Source of the DNA: Cognatishimia sp. MH4019
GTDB lineage: Bacteria; Pseudomonadota; Alphaproteobacteria; Rhodobacterales; Rhodobacteraceae
Assembly (NCBI RefSeq): GCF_020177595.1
Contig: NZ_JAHTBL010000010.1
Span: 89,067 to 153,066, forward strand
Length of the DNA: 64,000 bases
Reading direction: 5' to 3'
Position numbers and translations under genes: made by a program
Part shown: positions 17,707 through 27,120 of the stretch, piece after piece
Position numbering within the stretch: the stretch's first letter is position 1
Layout: the number at the start of each line of letters is the position of its first letter
Notes under the pieces: generated by a model
What the model saw: the letters and a program-made list of their open reading frames with translations, nothing else
Told to the model about the DNA's origin: nothing
Databases searched by the model: none

Positions 17707-19008
17707 TTATGAAAGCTCTTGCTTTTCGACCTTCAAGATTTTGCCCGCGACGATGGCCATGATGGCGGCAAAGAACGAAAGCAAAGCCCCCATTTTTGCG
17801 GCATCTTGCACGGCTCCGACCGGGAAGGCGACCGATGCGATGAAAAGCGAAACGGTGAACCCAATCGCGGCGACGCAGCCGATCACGAACAGGTCTGAAG
17901 ATTTCATGCCCACTGGCAGGCCCAGTTTCAGCGGGTAGGCGGCCAGATAGCCCATTGCCAACACGCCCAGAGGCTTGCCGATCAGCAGACCGGCCAGCAC
18001 AAGCCATGTGGGTTCACTGATGGAGGAAAACGCAACACCTGCGTTCATCAAACCGAAGAAAAAGAGGATCACCTCAACCGGGTGTTTGAGTAGATGTTCG
18101 CTGTGGTTCAGCAGGTCTGTCAAATACTGCTCGGCCTCTGCAAAGATGCCAAAGGCGCGATCTGCGTGGGGCAGTGTTGGAACGATGGGCAGCAGGCCCA
18201 AGGCAGGGTGCAGGCCGCTTTCCTGAAAGCCATACCAGCTGAGCGCGCCTGCAAAGAGGTAGGGCCAGAACGACAGCTTGTTGCGCACCCAGGTGGAGTT
18301 AGGGCGGACCTGATTGCCGCGATCCATCCGGCGTGGGAGCCAATTGAACAGCACAAAAACGCCCACCGCCGAGAAGACCGAGAGGAGCAGCCAGATCGGT
18401 GCCAAGTCGCCCTCGGGGTAGAAAATCGCGAGGATGATTAAGCCCGCAGCGTCATCGGCAATGGCCAGCAACAGCAGGAACCGGACCGCCGGATGGCCCG
18501 CGCCAAAGACGATGCGACCGACCAGATAGCTGAACGCGATATCGGTGGCTGTTGGGATCGCCCAGCCGCGCGCAACCGCGTCGTAGACATCGCTACCCAG
18601 AAAAAACGCAAGGCCCAGATAGATGGCGATGGGACCGATCATGCCGCCCGCTGTGGCAAACAGAGGCGTGGCGGCTTTCTTGCCACGCAGAGCGCCGTTT
18701 TTGAGGATGATCGCCTCCCACACCTCTTTGGCGGCGATGGCGAAGAAGAACGCCATCAGCAGGTCATTGACGAGGTAATGCAGACTTAAAACCCGCTCGG
18801 CCCCGCCGTGGTCGTATTTTTCGGCCCCGTGGCCATAGGCATGAAACCAGTGGTCATATTTGGCGCCCACAATATCATTGAACCAAAGCGGGGTTTCGGC
18901 GAAGTGGTGATACCCCTCCATATCGATATTGGCCCAGACCAGCGCGATCAAAGCGCCCAAAATCAGCAGGATCGAGTAGTTGAGTACGAAATTCCAGACG
19001 CGATACAT
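17707..19008 (-). CDS. nhaA: Na+/H+ antiporter NhaA
   Basis: The 433-residue protein has about 12 membrane segments. The ion-binding aspartate pair lies in LLLLAIADDAAGLIILAIFY, equivalent to D163/D164 of E. coli NhaA, and the TATDIAFSYLVGRIVFG stretch is typical. The protein expels Na+ in exchange for protons, which fits a marine host. The ATG at 19008 follows GGGAGA by 6 bases; upstream in-frame sequence is arginine-rich and not membrane-like, so it was excluded. A 7-bp inverted repeat with a long loop (GCGCCCC / GGGGCGC, 17654-17692) lies downstream and may be its terminator. Confidence 0.95.
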   Translation of the reverse strand: MYRVWNFVLNYSILLILGALIALVWANIDMEGYHHFAETPLWFNDIVGAKYDHWFHAYGHGAEKYDHGGAERVLSLHYLVNDLLMAFFFAIAAKEVWEAIILKNGALRGKKAATPLFATAGGMIGPIAIYLGLAFFLGSDVYDAVARGWAIPTATDIAFSYLVGRIVFGAGHPAVRFLLLLAIADDAAGLIILAIFYPEGDLAPIWLLLSVFSAVGVFVLFNWLPRRMDRGNQVRPNSTWVRNKLSFWPYLFAGALSWYGFQESGLHPALGLLPIVPTLPHADRAFGIFAEAEQYLTDLLNHSEHLLKHPVEVILFFFGLMNAGVAFSSISEPTWLVLAGLLIGKPLGVLAMGYLAAYPLKLGLPVGMKSSDLFVIGCVAAIGFTVSLFIASVAFPVGAVQDAAKMGALLSFFAAIMAIVAGKILKVEKQELS

Positions 19009-19107
19009 GCCGTTCTCCCGGTCTTGTGAATGCCATAGTGGGCGAAGCTGTGGCTTCGGACAAGTCACCTTGTATCGCGGATTTCCAAATGGCGAGAGGC
19101 ATTTGGC

Positions 19108-19695
19108 ATGAAAGCGCTGATGGAGGAGTTGCGCAATTGCACGATTTGCACAGAGCGTTTTGCGGCAACTCAGACGCAACACCGGCCCAATCCGGTGGTT
19201 TGGTTTCGACCCGGTGCGCGTTTGTTGATTGCCAGTCAGGCACCGGGGCTGCGGGTGCATGAGGCGAATACGCCGTTCTGGGATCAATCCGGCGTTCGGC
19301 TGCGCCGGTGGTTGGGGCTAGAGGACGCGGCGTTCTATGATCGCAGCCGGGTGGCGATTGTGCCGATGGCTTTTTGCTTTCCGGGTTATGATGCCAAGGG
19401 GGCGGACCTGCCGCCGCCGAAGGTTTGCGCCGAGACGTGGCGGGCAGAGGTTCTTGCCGGGCTTTCGGATATTCGTCTGACCGTTCTTATTGGCGGCTAT
19501 GCCCAGCAGTGGCATTTGGGCGGGCGCATGAGCGTGACAGCCCGTGTTGCCGCGTGGCGCGATCTGGCGCCGGATGTCTTTTGCTTGCCGCATCCGTCCT
19601 GGCGCAATACGGCATGGCTGAAGAAAAACCCCTGGTTTGAGGCCGAGACCGTTCCGGCTTTGCAAGCCCGCGTCAAAGAGGTGATGGATGACTGA
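19108..19695 (+). CDS. Uracil-DNA glycosylase family protein
   Basis: This 195-residue protein has the uracil-DNA glycosylase fold: a glycine/proline loop SQAPGLRVHEANTPFWDQSG (motif A, about 49-68), and CLPHPSWRNTAW (motif B with the HPS triplet) near residue 158. Only two cysteines (C11, C14) are seen at the N-terminus, where iron-sulphur family 4 enzymes use four, so a cluster is doubtful. Removal of uracil or another damaged base is likely, but the exact substrate cannot be stated. The gene overlaps the next by 8 bases, so the two are coupled. Confidence 0.8.
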   Translation: MKALMEELRNCTICTERFAATQTQHRPNPVVWFRPGARLLIASQAPGLRVHEANTPFWDQSGVRLRRWLGLEDAAFYDRSRVAIVPMAFCFPGYDAKGADLPPPKVCAETWRAEVLAGLSDIRLTVLIGGYAQQWHLGGRMSVTARVAAWRDLAPDVFCLPHPSWRNTAWLKKNPWFEAETVPALQARVKEVMDD

Positions 19696-20461
19696 AACCG
19701 CACTGGACCGCGCCCATGCGCAGATGGAGCAGAGCGATGCAAAGCGCCTCGCGTTCTTTGAGCGTGTGGCCGATAGCGAGTTGTTTTTGCTTCTGCAAAG
19801 CGAGGCGGAGGGCGATCAACTGACGCCGGAGGTGTTCGATCTGGGCGACGCGCAGTATGTGCTGGTCTTTGATCGCGAAGACCGCTTGTCCTCATTTGCG
19901 GGGCGGATCGTGCCCTATGCAGCGCTGTCGGGGCGTGTGATCGCGCAGATGCTGGCGGGGCAAAGCGTGGGTTTGGGGATCAATCTGGATGTCGCGCCGT
20001 CAGCGACGCTGTTGCCCGCAGAGGCGGTGACGTGGTTGGCCGAGACCTTGGCGCATACACCTGATGAGGTGGAGGCGCGCCCGGTTGAGGTGACGCCGCC
20101 TGCGGGTTTGCCGGACACGCTGATTGCGGCGCTGGATACCAAGCTGGCAACGGCGGTCGGATTGGCGTCTATGGCCTATCTGGTCGGTGTGGCTTACGAG
20201 GGCGGCGCGAAATCTCACATGCTGGCGTTCATCGGCGCGGCCCCGGGGGCGGAGGATGCGCTGGCCAAAGCGGTGAGCGAGGCGCTGACCTTTAGCGGGA
20301 TTGAAGCAGGTGCGCTGGATGTTGCGTTTTTCAAAGCGAGTGATCCGATGGCCGCGCGCCTTGCGCGGGTCGGCTTGCGGTTTGACTTGCCGCAACCCGA
20401 AGAACCGGAGGAGCGGGCGGCGCCTGGCAGTGACCCGGATGCACCGCCTATCCTGCGTTAG
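19688..20461 (+). CDS. SseB-family protein
   Basis: The 257-residue soluble protein resembles the SseB/enhanced-serine-sensitivity family: a first module with LAFFERVADSELFLLL and VLVFDREDRLSSFAG (about 15-75), and a second alpha/beta module (about 125-240). No catalytic motif is seen and the biochemical role of the family is unknown. It is translationally coupled to the glycosylase-like gene and its stop overlaps the stop of the convergent ghrA by 4 bases. Confidence 0.75.
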   Translation: MTETALDRAHAQMEQSDAKRLAFFERVADSELFLLLQSEAEGDQLTPEVFDLGDAQYVLVFDREDRLSSFAGRIVPYAALSGRVIAQMLAGQSVGLGINLDVAPSATLLPAEAVTWLAETLAHTPDEVEARPVEVTPPAGLPDTLIAALDTKLATAVGLASMAYLVGVAYEGGAKSHMLAFIGAAPGAEDALAKAVSEALTFSGIEAGALDVAFFKASDPMAARLARVGLRFDLPQPEEPEERAAPGSDPDAPPILR

Positions 20462-21387
20462 TAGCCCGCGCTGCGATCCACAAGATGCAGAAACGGCAGT
20501 CCGTTTTCGCCCCGCCGGATGTTCTCGGCAATAACGCGGGCGGCGGAGGATGCGCGTGTTTCTGATGCAATGTGGGGCGTGACAGTGACGTTCGGATGGG
20601 ACCAATAGGGATGGTCTTTGGGCAGCGGCTCAACCCGGAACACATCAAGCGTCGCGTGGCCGATCTGGCCGCTATTTAGCGCGGCGAGAAGCGCGTCATC
20701 GTCGATCAGGCCGCCACGGCCGGGGTTCAGGATGACAGCACCCTTCGGCAAAGTGGCGAGCGTCTCGGCATTCAGCATGTTTTCGGTCTGAGGGGTCAGG
20801 GGAAGGAGCAGGACAAGGATGTCTGCGGTGCTGAGCGCTTGGGTCAAACCGTCCGCGCCTGACAGGCAGGTGATGCCGTCGATCTGCTTGGGTCGGCGGC
20901 TCCACCCGGTGACGTTGAATTTGAGCTGCGCAAGCATCTGGGCGCAGGCGGCGCCGAGGGCACCGAGGCCGAGGATCGTTATTTGGCGGTCTCGCGCGAG
21001 CGGGGGCGCGACATTGCGCCAGTCGCCATCCAGCCCGTGGATATGCGCGTCCATGCCCAGATGGTGGCGCAGCACATGGCCGGTGACCCACTCGATCATG
21101 CCATCGGTCAGACCTTCATCGACCATGCGGGCCAGCGGTTGGGTGAGGGTTTCGTTACCAGTGATCGCCTCCACTCCAGCCCAGAGGTTCAGCACGGCTT
21201 TGCAGCGCGTGTAGGGCGTGAAATCCTGCAAGTCGCTGTTGGGGGCATAGACGATGTAATCGACTTTGTCCGGGGCGAAGTCGCGGCGCAGATCGACGGT
21301 CAGGCCAGCCTCGGTAAAGGCGGTTTTCAGGGGCGTTTCATACTGTTCCCAGCGCGCATCAAGCGCTGCAAAGAGGACATTGGTCAT
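20458..21387 (-). CDS. ghrA: Glyoxylate/hydroxypyruvate reductase A
   Basis: The 309-residue D-2-hydroxyacid dehydrogenase reduces glyoxylate to glycolate and hydroxypyruvate to D-glycerate with NADPH. The Rossmann motif is ILGLGALGAACAQML (about 137-152), and the substrate region contains NPGRGGLIDDDAL and TPHIASETRASSAARV. The arginine after the Rossmann domain (WSRRPK) favours NADPH. It follows rodA by 3 bases and may be transcribed with the cell-shape block, although no functional link is obvious. Confidence 0.88.
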   Translation of the reverse strand: MTNVLFAALDARWEQYETPLKTAFTEAGLTVDLRRDFAPDKVDYIVYAPNSDLQDFTPYTRCKAVLNLWAGVEAITGNETLTQPLARMVDEGLTDGMIEWVTGHVLRHHLGMDAHIHGLDGDWRNVAPPLARDRQITILGLGALGAACAQMLAQLKFNVTGWSRRPKQIDGITCLSGADGLTQALSTADILVLLLPLTPQTENMLNAETLATLPKGAVILNPGRGGLIDDDALLAALNSGQIGHATLDVFRVEPLPKDHPYWSHPNVTVTPHIASETRASSAARVIAENIRRGENGLPFLHLVDRSAGY

Positions 21388-21390
21388 TGT

Positions 21391-22530
21391 CTAGCGCGCT
21401 CTGTGGACATGGGCGCTTTGGACAAGGCCGAAAGCGGCCATGAGCACCAGCATCGCCGAACCGCCATAGCTGACCAGTGGCAGCGGGACGCCAACGACTG
21501 GGGCAAGACCCATCACCATCGACATGTTTACGGCGAAGAACAAAAAGAATGTCGCCGCGATGCCAAGGGTCAGAAGCGACGAGAAGCGGTCTTTCATCCG
21601 CATCGCCGAGATGATGCAGAAAAGGATGATGAGCGCGTAGAGCACCAATAGGGAGAACGCGCCGACAAAGCCGAATTCCTCGGCCAGTGTGGTGAAGATG
21701 AAATCGGTATGTTTTTCGGGCAGGAAATTCAGCCGGGATTGCGTGCCTTGCATAAAGCCCCGTCCGGTCCAGCCCCCTGAGCCAAGGGCGATCTTGGATT
21801 GGGTGATATGATATCCCGCACCCAAGGGGTCGGTTGAGGGGTCGATGAACGTGTCGATCCGGCGATACTGGTAGTCGTTGAGCAATTGCCAATCGGTGCC
21901 GCGGCTGACCAGAACCGCGTAGATCAACGCGACGCCAATCAGGATCACCACGGCAAAGTAAAGCCAGTGGACGCCTGCCAGAAACATCATGATGCCGCCA
22001 CCGGCGGTCAGCAGGATGGAGGTGCCCAGATCGGGCTGGGTCAGTACCAGAAAGACCGGTGCGAGGATCAGCAGAAGCGGGATCAGCACCCAAAGCGGGC
22101 GGGAGACCTTATCTTGCGGTAGCCAGTCGTAATAGGCGGCGAGCAACATCACGAGGGTGATTTTAGTGAGCTCGGAGGGTTGAAGGCGCATGAAACCAAG
22201 GTTGATCCAGCGCTGGGCGCCCATCCCGACGACGCCGAAAAACTCGACGTATAACAGCAAGATAAGTGAAAAGCCGAAGGCGACAGCCGCGATGTTGCGC
22301 CAAAACCAGATGGGGATCATCGCGACGACAAACATCAGCACGACGCCCATCGCAAAGCGTTCCATCTGTTGGCCCGCCCAAGGACTGAAAGAGCCCCCTG
22401 CGACGGAATAGAGCATCAGCACGCCGACCCCTGCGACGGCTGAAATCAGCAGTAAGAGCGCCCAATTGATGTAGAAGATCTTCGTTGGACCGCTTGGGAC
22501 CGTCTTCAGATTATACTCAAGATAACTCAT
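21391..22530 (-). CDS. rodA: Rod-shape peptidoglycan polymerase RodA
   Basis: The 379-residue SEDS glycosyltransferase has about 10 membrane segments. Typical stretches are GWTGRGFMQGTQSRLNFLPE (SEDS catalytic-loop region), EKHTDFIFTTLAEEFGFVG and GVPLPLVSYGGSAMLVLMAAFG. It polymerises lipid II into glycan strands and works with PBP2, whose gene overlaps its start by 4 bases (ATGA). Confidence 0.96.
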   Translation of the reverse strand: MSYLEYNLKTVPSGPTKIFYINWALLLLISAVAGVGVLMLYSVAGGSFSPWAGQQMERFAMGVVLMFVVAMIPIWFWRNIAAVAFGFSLILLLYVEFFGVVGMGAQRWINLGFMRLQPSELTKITLVMLLAAYYDWLPQDKVSRPLWVLIPLLLILAPVFLVLTQPDLGTSILLTAGGGIMMFLAGVHWLYFAVVILIGVALIYAVLVSRGTDWQLLNDYQYRRIDTFIDPSTDPLGAGYHITQSKIALGSGGWTGRGFMQGTQSRLNFLPEKHTDFIFTTLAEEFGFVGAFSLLVLYALIILFCIISAMRMKDRFSSLLTLGIAATFFLFFAVNMSMVMGLAPVVGVPLPLVSYGGSAMLVLMAAFGLVQSAHVHRAR

Positions 22531-24473
22531 GCGCGGTCGCTGCCTGTTCCGTCATCTGTGTCGCGCTCGCGTAGGTCCATGTTCTCGTGCATTTGCTGGA
22601 TTTGATCGCGCGCGGCTGTTGGATAGGCCTCCAGCGGGGGAACCTCACCGTAAAGCGCGCGCAAAGTGATGTCGCGCCCTATGGGTGCCGCCGCTTTGGA
22701 GCCACCGCCGCCATGCTCGACAACGACGGCAACGGCGATCCGCGGATTCTCGTAGGGCGCATAGTTGACCCAAAGCGCATGATCACGACGCTCCCAAGGC
22801 AGGTCTTCGTTGCGGGTCACGCCGCGCCGCCGTTCTTCAGCGGTGATACGGCGCACCTGCGAAGTGCCGGTCTTGCCCGCCATGCGAAACGCGTCTTCGA
22901 TGATGCGCGAGCGATATCCTGTCCCACGGCGGTGGTTCGAGACAGCGAACATCGCATCCTGCACCCGCTTGAGCAGGTTTGCGTTCAAGCCCAACTCGCC
23001 CTCGTCGCGGATCGGCTCATCCACGCCGTTTACGGATTTTATCAAACGCGGGCTGATCGCCCGACCGGTTGCCAGGCGGGCGGTCATCACGGCCAATTGT
23101 AGCGGGGAAGACAGCACATAGCCCTGACCGATGGAGGCGTTTACTGTGTCGCCGATCCGCCAGTCGGCATCGCGCACAGTGCGCTTCCACTCCTTGGTGG
23201 GAGCAAGCCCTTGGGCGACGGCGGACATCGGCAGGTTATGATCGACGCCAATGCCCAAGCGTTTGGCCATTGCGCTGATCTTTTCGATGCCGACGCGCTG
23301 GGCGATATCATAGTAATAGACGTCACAGCTTTGCACGAGGCTGTCATGCAGGTTCATGTTGCCATGGCCCGCACGTTTCCAGCAATGAAAGCGCAAGCCA
23401 GAAACGGTCGTGTGGCCCGGACAATACACCGTTTCATCCACGCCGATGACGCCGTCCTCGAGGGCGGCCAGCGCCGTGACCATTTTGAAGGTGGAGCCGG
23501 GTGGATAAATGTCTTGCACGGCTTTGGAGCGGAACGGGCGGTATTTGTTGTCGCGTAGCGCGTTATAGGCGTTGCTGGAAATGCCACGCACAAAGAGGTT
23601 CGGATCAAAGCTGGGCGCAGAGCCGATGGCAAGCAGATCGCCCGTCTGCGTGTCCATGACAACGGCAGAGGCGGCTTCGCCTTCCAGCCGCGCTTGCACG
23701 TAGTTTTGCAGGTCCGTATCGACCGTCAGTTGCAGATCATCGCCGGGTACGCCTTCGGTGCGGTCAAGTTCGCGGATCACGCGGCCCAGCGCGTTCACCT
23801 CGATCTGACGGTTGCCCGCTTTGCCGCGCAGGTCGCGCTCGTGTTTGACCTCGACCCCAGTTTTGCCGATCTGGAACCGCGGAATTTGCAAAAGTGGGTC
23901 TTGGTCATCAATGCGGCTGAGGTCAAAATCGCTGACCGGGCCAACATAGCCGAGGATATGCGCGTAGTCTTGTCGCATCGGATAGACGCGGGACAGGCCA
24001 ACCTCCCCGCTGATGCCGGGCAGGGCGGGGGCGTTGACGGCGACCTTGGCAATATCCTCCCAAGCGACGCGTTCGGCGACAGTGACGGGCACAAAAGGGC
24101 TGCGCCGTTTGAGTTCTTTGCGCGCGCGGTCAAGGTCTGTGGGATCGAGCGGCACGATCGAGGATAGGCGCGCCAGTGTGTCGTCTACATCGCCTGCATC
24201 CTCGCGCACCATAACGATGCGGTAATTCTGCTCATTGTCTGCAATCACGATACCGTTGCGGTCATAGATCAGGCCTCGCGCGGGTGGGATGAGGCGCAGG
24301 TTGATGCGGTTTTCTTCGGCCAGAAGGCGGAACTGATCGGATTTTTCAATTTGCAGATGCCGCATGCGCAGGCCGAGCCCGGCGACAAAGACAAGTTGCA
24401 GGCCGCCCAGGACCAGGGCGCGGCGGCCCAGCTTGCGGCTGCTTTCTTGTATCTCGCGTTGTGACTTTCGCAT
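22527..24473 (-). CDS. mrdA: Penicillin-binding protein 2 (elongasome transpeptidase)
   Basis: The 648-residue class B PBP has one N-terminal membrane anchor (ALVLGGLQLVFVAGLGLR), a dimerisation/pedestal domain (about 60-260) and a transpeptidase domain (about 270-615). The active-site motifs are PPGSTFKM (SxxK), SCDVYYY (SxN position reads SCD, as in other PBP2 proteins) and GKTGTSQ. It cross-links peptidoglycan during lateral-wall growth with RodA and MreBCD. The C-terminal tail is acidic. Confidence 0.96.
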   Translation of the reverse strand: MRKSQREIQESSRKLGRRALVLGGLQLVFVAGLGLRMRHLQIEKSDQFRLLAEENRINLRLIPPARGLIYDRNGIVIADNEQNYRIVMVREDAGDVDDTLARLSSIVPLDPTDLDRARKELKRRSPFVPVTVAERVAWEDIAKVAVNAPALPGISGEVGLSRVYPMRQDYAHILGYVGPVSDFDLSRIDDQDPLLQIPRFQIGKTGVEVKHERDLRGKAGNRQIEVNALGRVIRELDRTEGVPGDDLQLTVDTDLQNYVQARLEGEAASAVVMDTQTGDLLAIGSAPSFDPNLFVRGISSNAYNALRDNKYRPFRSKAVQDIYPPGSTFKMVTALAALEDGVIGVDETVYCPGHTTVSGLRFHCWKRAGHGNMNLHDSLVQSCDVYYYDIAQRVGIEKISAMAKRLGIGVDHNLPMSAVAQGLAPTKEWKRTVRDADWRIGDTVNASIGQGYVLSSPLQLAVMTARLATGRAISPRLIKSVNGVDEPIRDEGELGLNANLLKRVQDAMFAVSNHRRGTGYRSRIIEDAFRMAGKTGTSQVRRITAEERRRGVTRNEDLPWERRDHALWVNYAPYENPRIAVAVVVEHGGGGSKAAAPIGRDITLRALYGEVPPLEAYPTAARDQIQQMHENMDLRERDTDDGTGSDRA

Positions 24474-25010
24474 CTATCGCGCCTCGACAGGGTCGTATTC
24501 GCCGGGGGCGGCCTTGCGCACGCCGAACAGGAAATGCGAGGCCGCAACCATCACAGGATAGGCGAAAGCGGTGGACAGGAACAGGCTTGCGTCAAGCGCC
24601 AGCGGCGCGGGTTCGACCAGAAAGAGCATCAGGATCAGCCGGTGAGCGACCACCACGAGGCCGGTGACAACGATGACCGTGAACCATTCCAGAAGGAAGG
24701 TGCCGCCGCGCATGAAGATCGCGCGCGATCTGAGCACTTCGAGACCGATAATGACGCAGGCCGCCCAGAGCCCTGGCGGTCGTTGGAACAGGAAATCGGC
24801 TAGCAGGATCACTGCGGCGACCAGTAGGGGGGGCACAGCATCGGGGCGGCGCAATACCCAAGCATAGGCCAGACACATCATGTAATCAGGGGCGGCCCAG
24901 CGGCGCGGCTCTGTCTCAAGCGGGAGGAGTTGAAGGAAGATCACCAACACGCCAAGACCTGCATAAAGCGCCCAGAAGGCGAAGGGGCGGTTTGCGGTTT
25001 GCTCAGCCAT
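24474..25010 (-). CDS. mreD: Rod shape-determining protein MreD
   Basis: The 178-residue membrane protein has about five hydrophobic segments and lies between mreC and mrdA, as in other Proteobacteria. The start is the ATG inside the end of mreC (8-base overlap), giving MAEQTANRPFAFWALYAGLG; an eight-residue upstream extension is inside mreC and lacks a ribosome site. MreD is a scaffold partner of MreC in the elongasome. Confidence 0.9.
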   Translation of the reverse strand: MAEQTANRPFAFWALYAGLGVLVIFLQLLPLETEPRRWAAPDYMMCLAYAWVLRRPDAVPPLLVAAVILLADFLFQRPPGLWAACVIIGLEVLRSRAIFMRGGTFLLEWFTVIVVTGLVVVAHRLILMLFLVEPAPLALDASLFLSTAFAYPVMVAASHFLFGVRKAAPGEYDPVEAR

Positions 25011-25914
25011 CGGTAGCCTCTTGCGTTGGCGCAACCTCGGCTGTGGGGCGTGCGGGAAGCGGGCCGATCAGGTGGCCGGGCTCGTCGATAACCTCAATCG
25101 AACGGGAGCGCAGGACACGCAAGAATTCCAGCCGCTCGTAATCGGCAGACAGGCGCACGCGCAGGCGCCGGTCGGGGCTTTGAGCGACTTGGCCGATCAG
25201 CAGGCCCGCGGGGAAAACGCCGCCGTCACCGGAAGAGACGACGCGGTCGCCGGGGCGTACGAGGTCGGGGTCTTCGAGAAACTCAACCGGTGGGGCGGGG
25301 GAGTTATCACCCGCGAGGATAGCACGCTGGCCAGATGGCTGGATCGTCACGGGAAGGCGCGAATTGCTGTCGGTCAGCAGGATCACGCGGGCGGTGCGGT
25401 CCCCGACGCCGGAGATGCGCCCGACAAGGCCAAGGCCATCAGTTGTCGCCCAGCCGTCCTGAATACCGTCGCGCGCGCCGATGTTCAGCAGCACGGATTG
25501 TCGGAAGGGCGAGCCGCTATCGGCCAGCACAACGCCGGTCACGAAGGTGAGCTTCGGATCTAGACGGACCTTGTTCAGATCGAGCAGTTTCGCGTTCTTC
25601 TGCTCAAGCTGAAGGGCGGCTTCTTTCCACGCCTGCATCTGGCGCAGCTCACGTCGAAGTTCCTGGTTTTGCTCGTAGATTTTGCGGTAAGAGCGGAAGT
25701 CAGCAACGATATTCGCAGTCGCTGTCACCGGTGCCATCGCCCATTCGAAATTCGGCACGATCTGGTCAACCAAGTTGGCGCGCAATCGCTCGACACGGGG
25801 GCTGTCGATGCGCCAGAGCAGGAACACACCGAAAAGCACAATGACAAGCAGCCCGATCAGCAAGCGGCGGATCGGGCGCACATAGTCATCGCGTCTGGAC
25901 GTGTCTCGTGCCAA
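25003..25914 (-). CDS. mreC: Rod shape-determining protein MreC
   Basis: The 303-residue protein has a short cytoplasmic basic N-terminus (RRDDYVRPIRR), one membrane segment (LLIGLLVIVLFGVFLLW), a periplasmic coiled coil (about 75-110) and a double beta-barrel MreC domain. The start codon is TTG, with AAAGGGG 6-7 bases upstream. MreC activates PBP2-RodA synthesis. It is followed by mreD with an 8-base overlap. Confidence 0.93.
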   Translation of the reverse strand: MARDTSRRDDYVRPIRRLLIGLLVIVLFGVFLLWRIDSPRVERLRANLVDQIVPNFEWAMAPVTATANIVADFRSYRKIYEQNQELRRELRQMQAWKEAALQLEQKNAKLLDLNKVRLDPKLTFVTGVVLADSGSPFRQSVLLNIGARDGIQDGWATTDGLGLVGRISGVGDRTARVILLTDSNSRLPVTIQPSGQRAILAGDNSPAPPVEFLEDPDLVRPGDRVVSSGDGGVFPAGLLIGQVAQSPDRRLRVRLSADYERLEFLRVLRSRSIEVIDEPGHLIGPLPARPTAEVAPTQEATDG

Positions 25915-25942
25915 GGGTCGCCCCTTTGCGGGTCAAAAAGGA

Positions 25943-26992
<1,050 letters not shown>

Positions 26993-27010
26993 TTACCCCA
27001 ATATCTCAAA

Positions 27011-27037
27011 GGCCCGCGACTCTTTCAGCCGCGGGCC
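27011..27037 (-). terminator. Palindrome between leuA and mreB
   Basis: An 8-bp perfect stem (GGCCCGCG 27011-27018 with CGCGGGCC 27030-27037) has an 11-base loop and is followed on the minus strand only by TTTGAG. It lies after leuA and before mreB, so a leuA terminator is the simplest reading, but the T-run is weak. Confidence 0.45.
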
Positions 27038-27120
27038 ATGGGTGCTTATACGGAGCAATGCTGCGCTGCGAAAGGGCCTGATCCAGCCATATCAGCGCGT
27101 TTTTGCCGCTGGTGCCGGGT

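Noticed and set aside
17645..17713. 22-codon frame on the plus strand between kpsT and nhaA
   Set aside because: It has no ribosome site, no recognisable sequence, overlaps the nhaA 3' end and coincides with an inverted repeat more likely to be a terminator.
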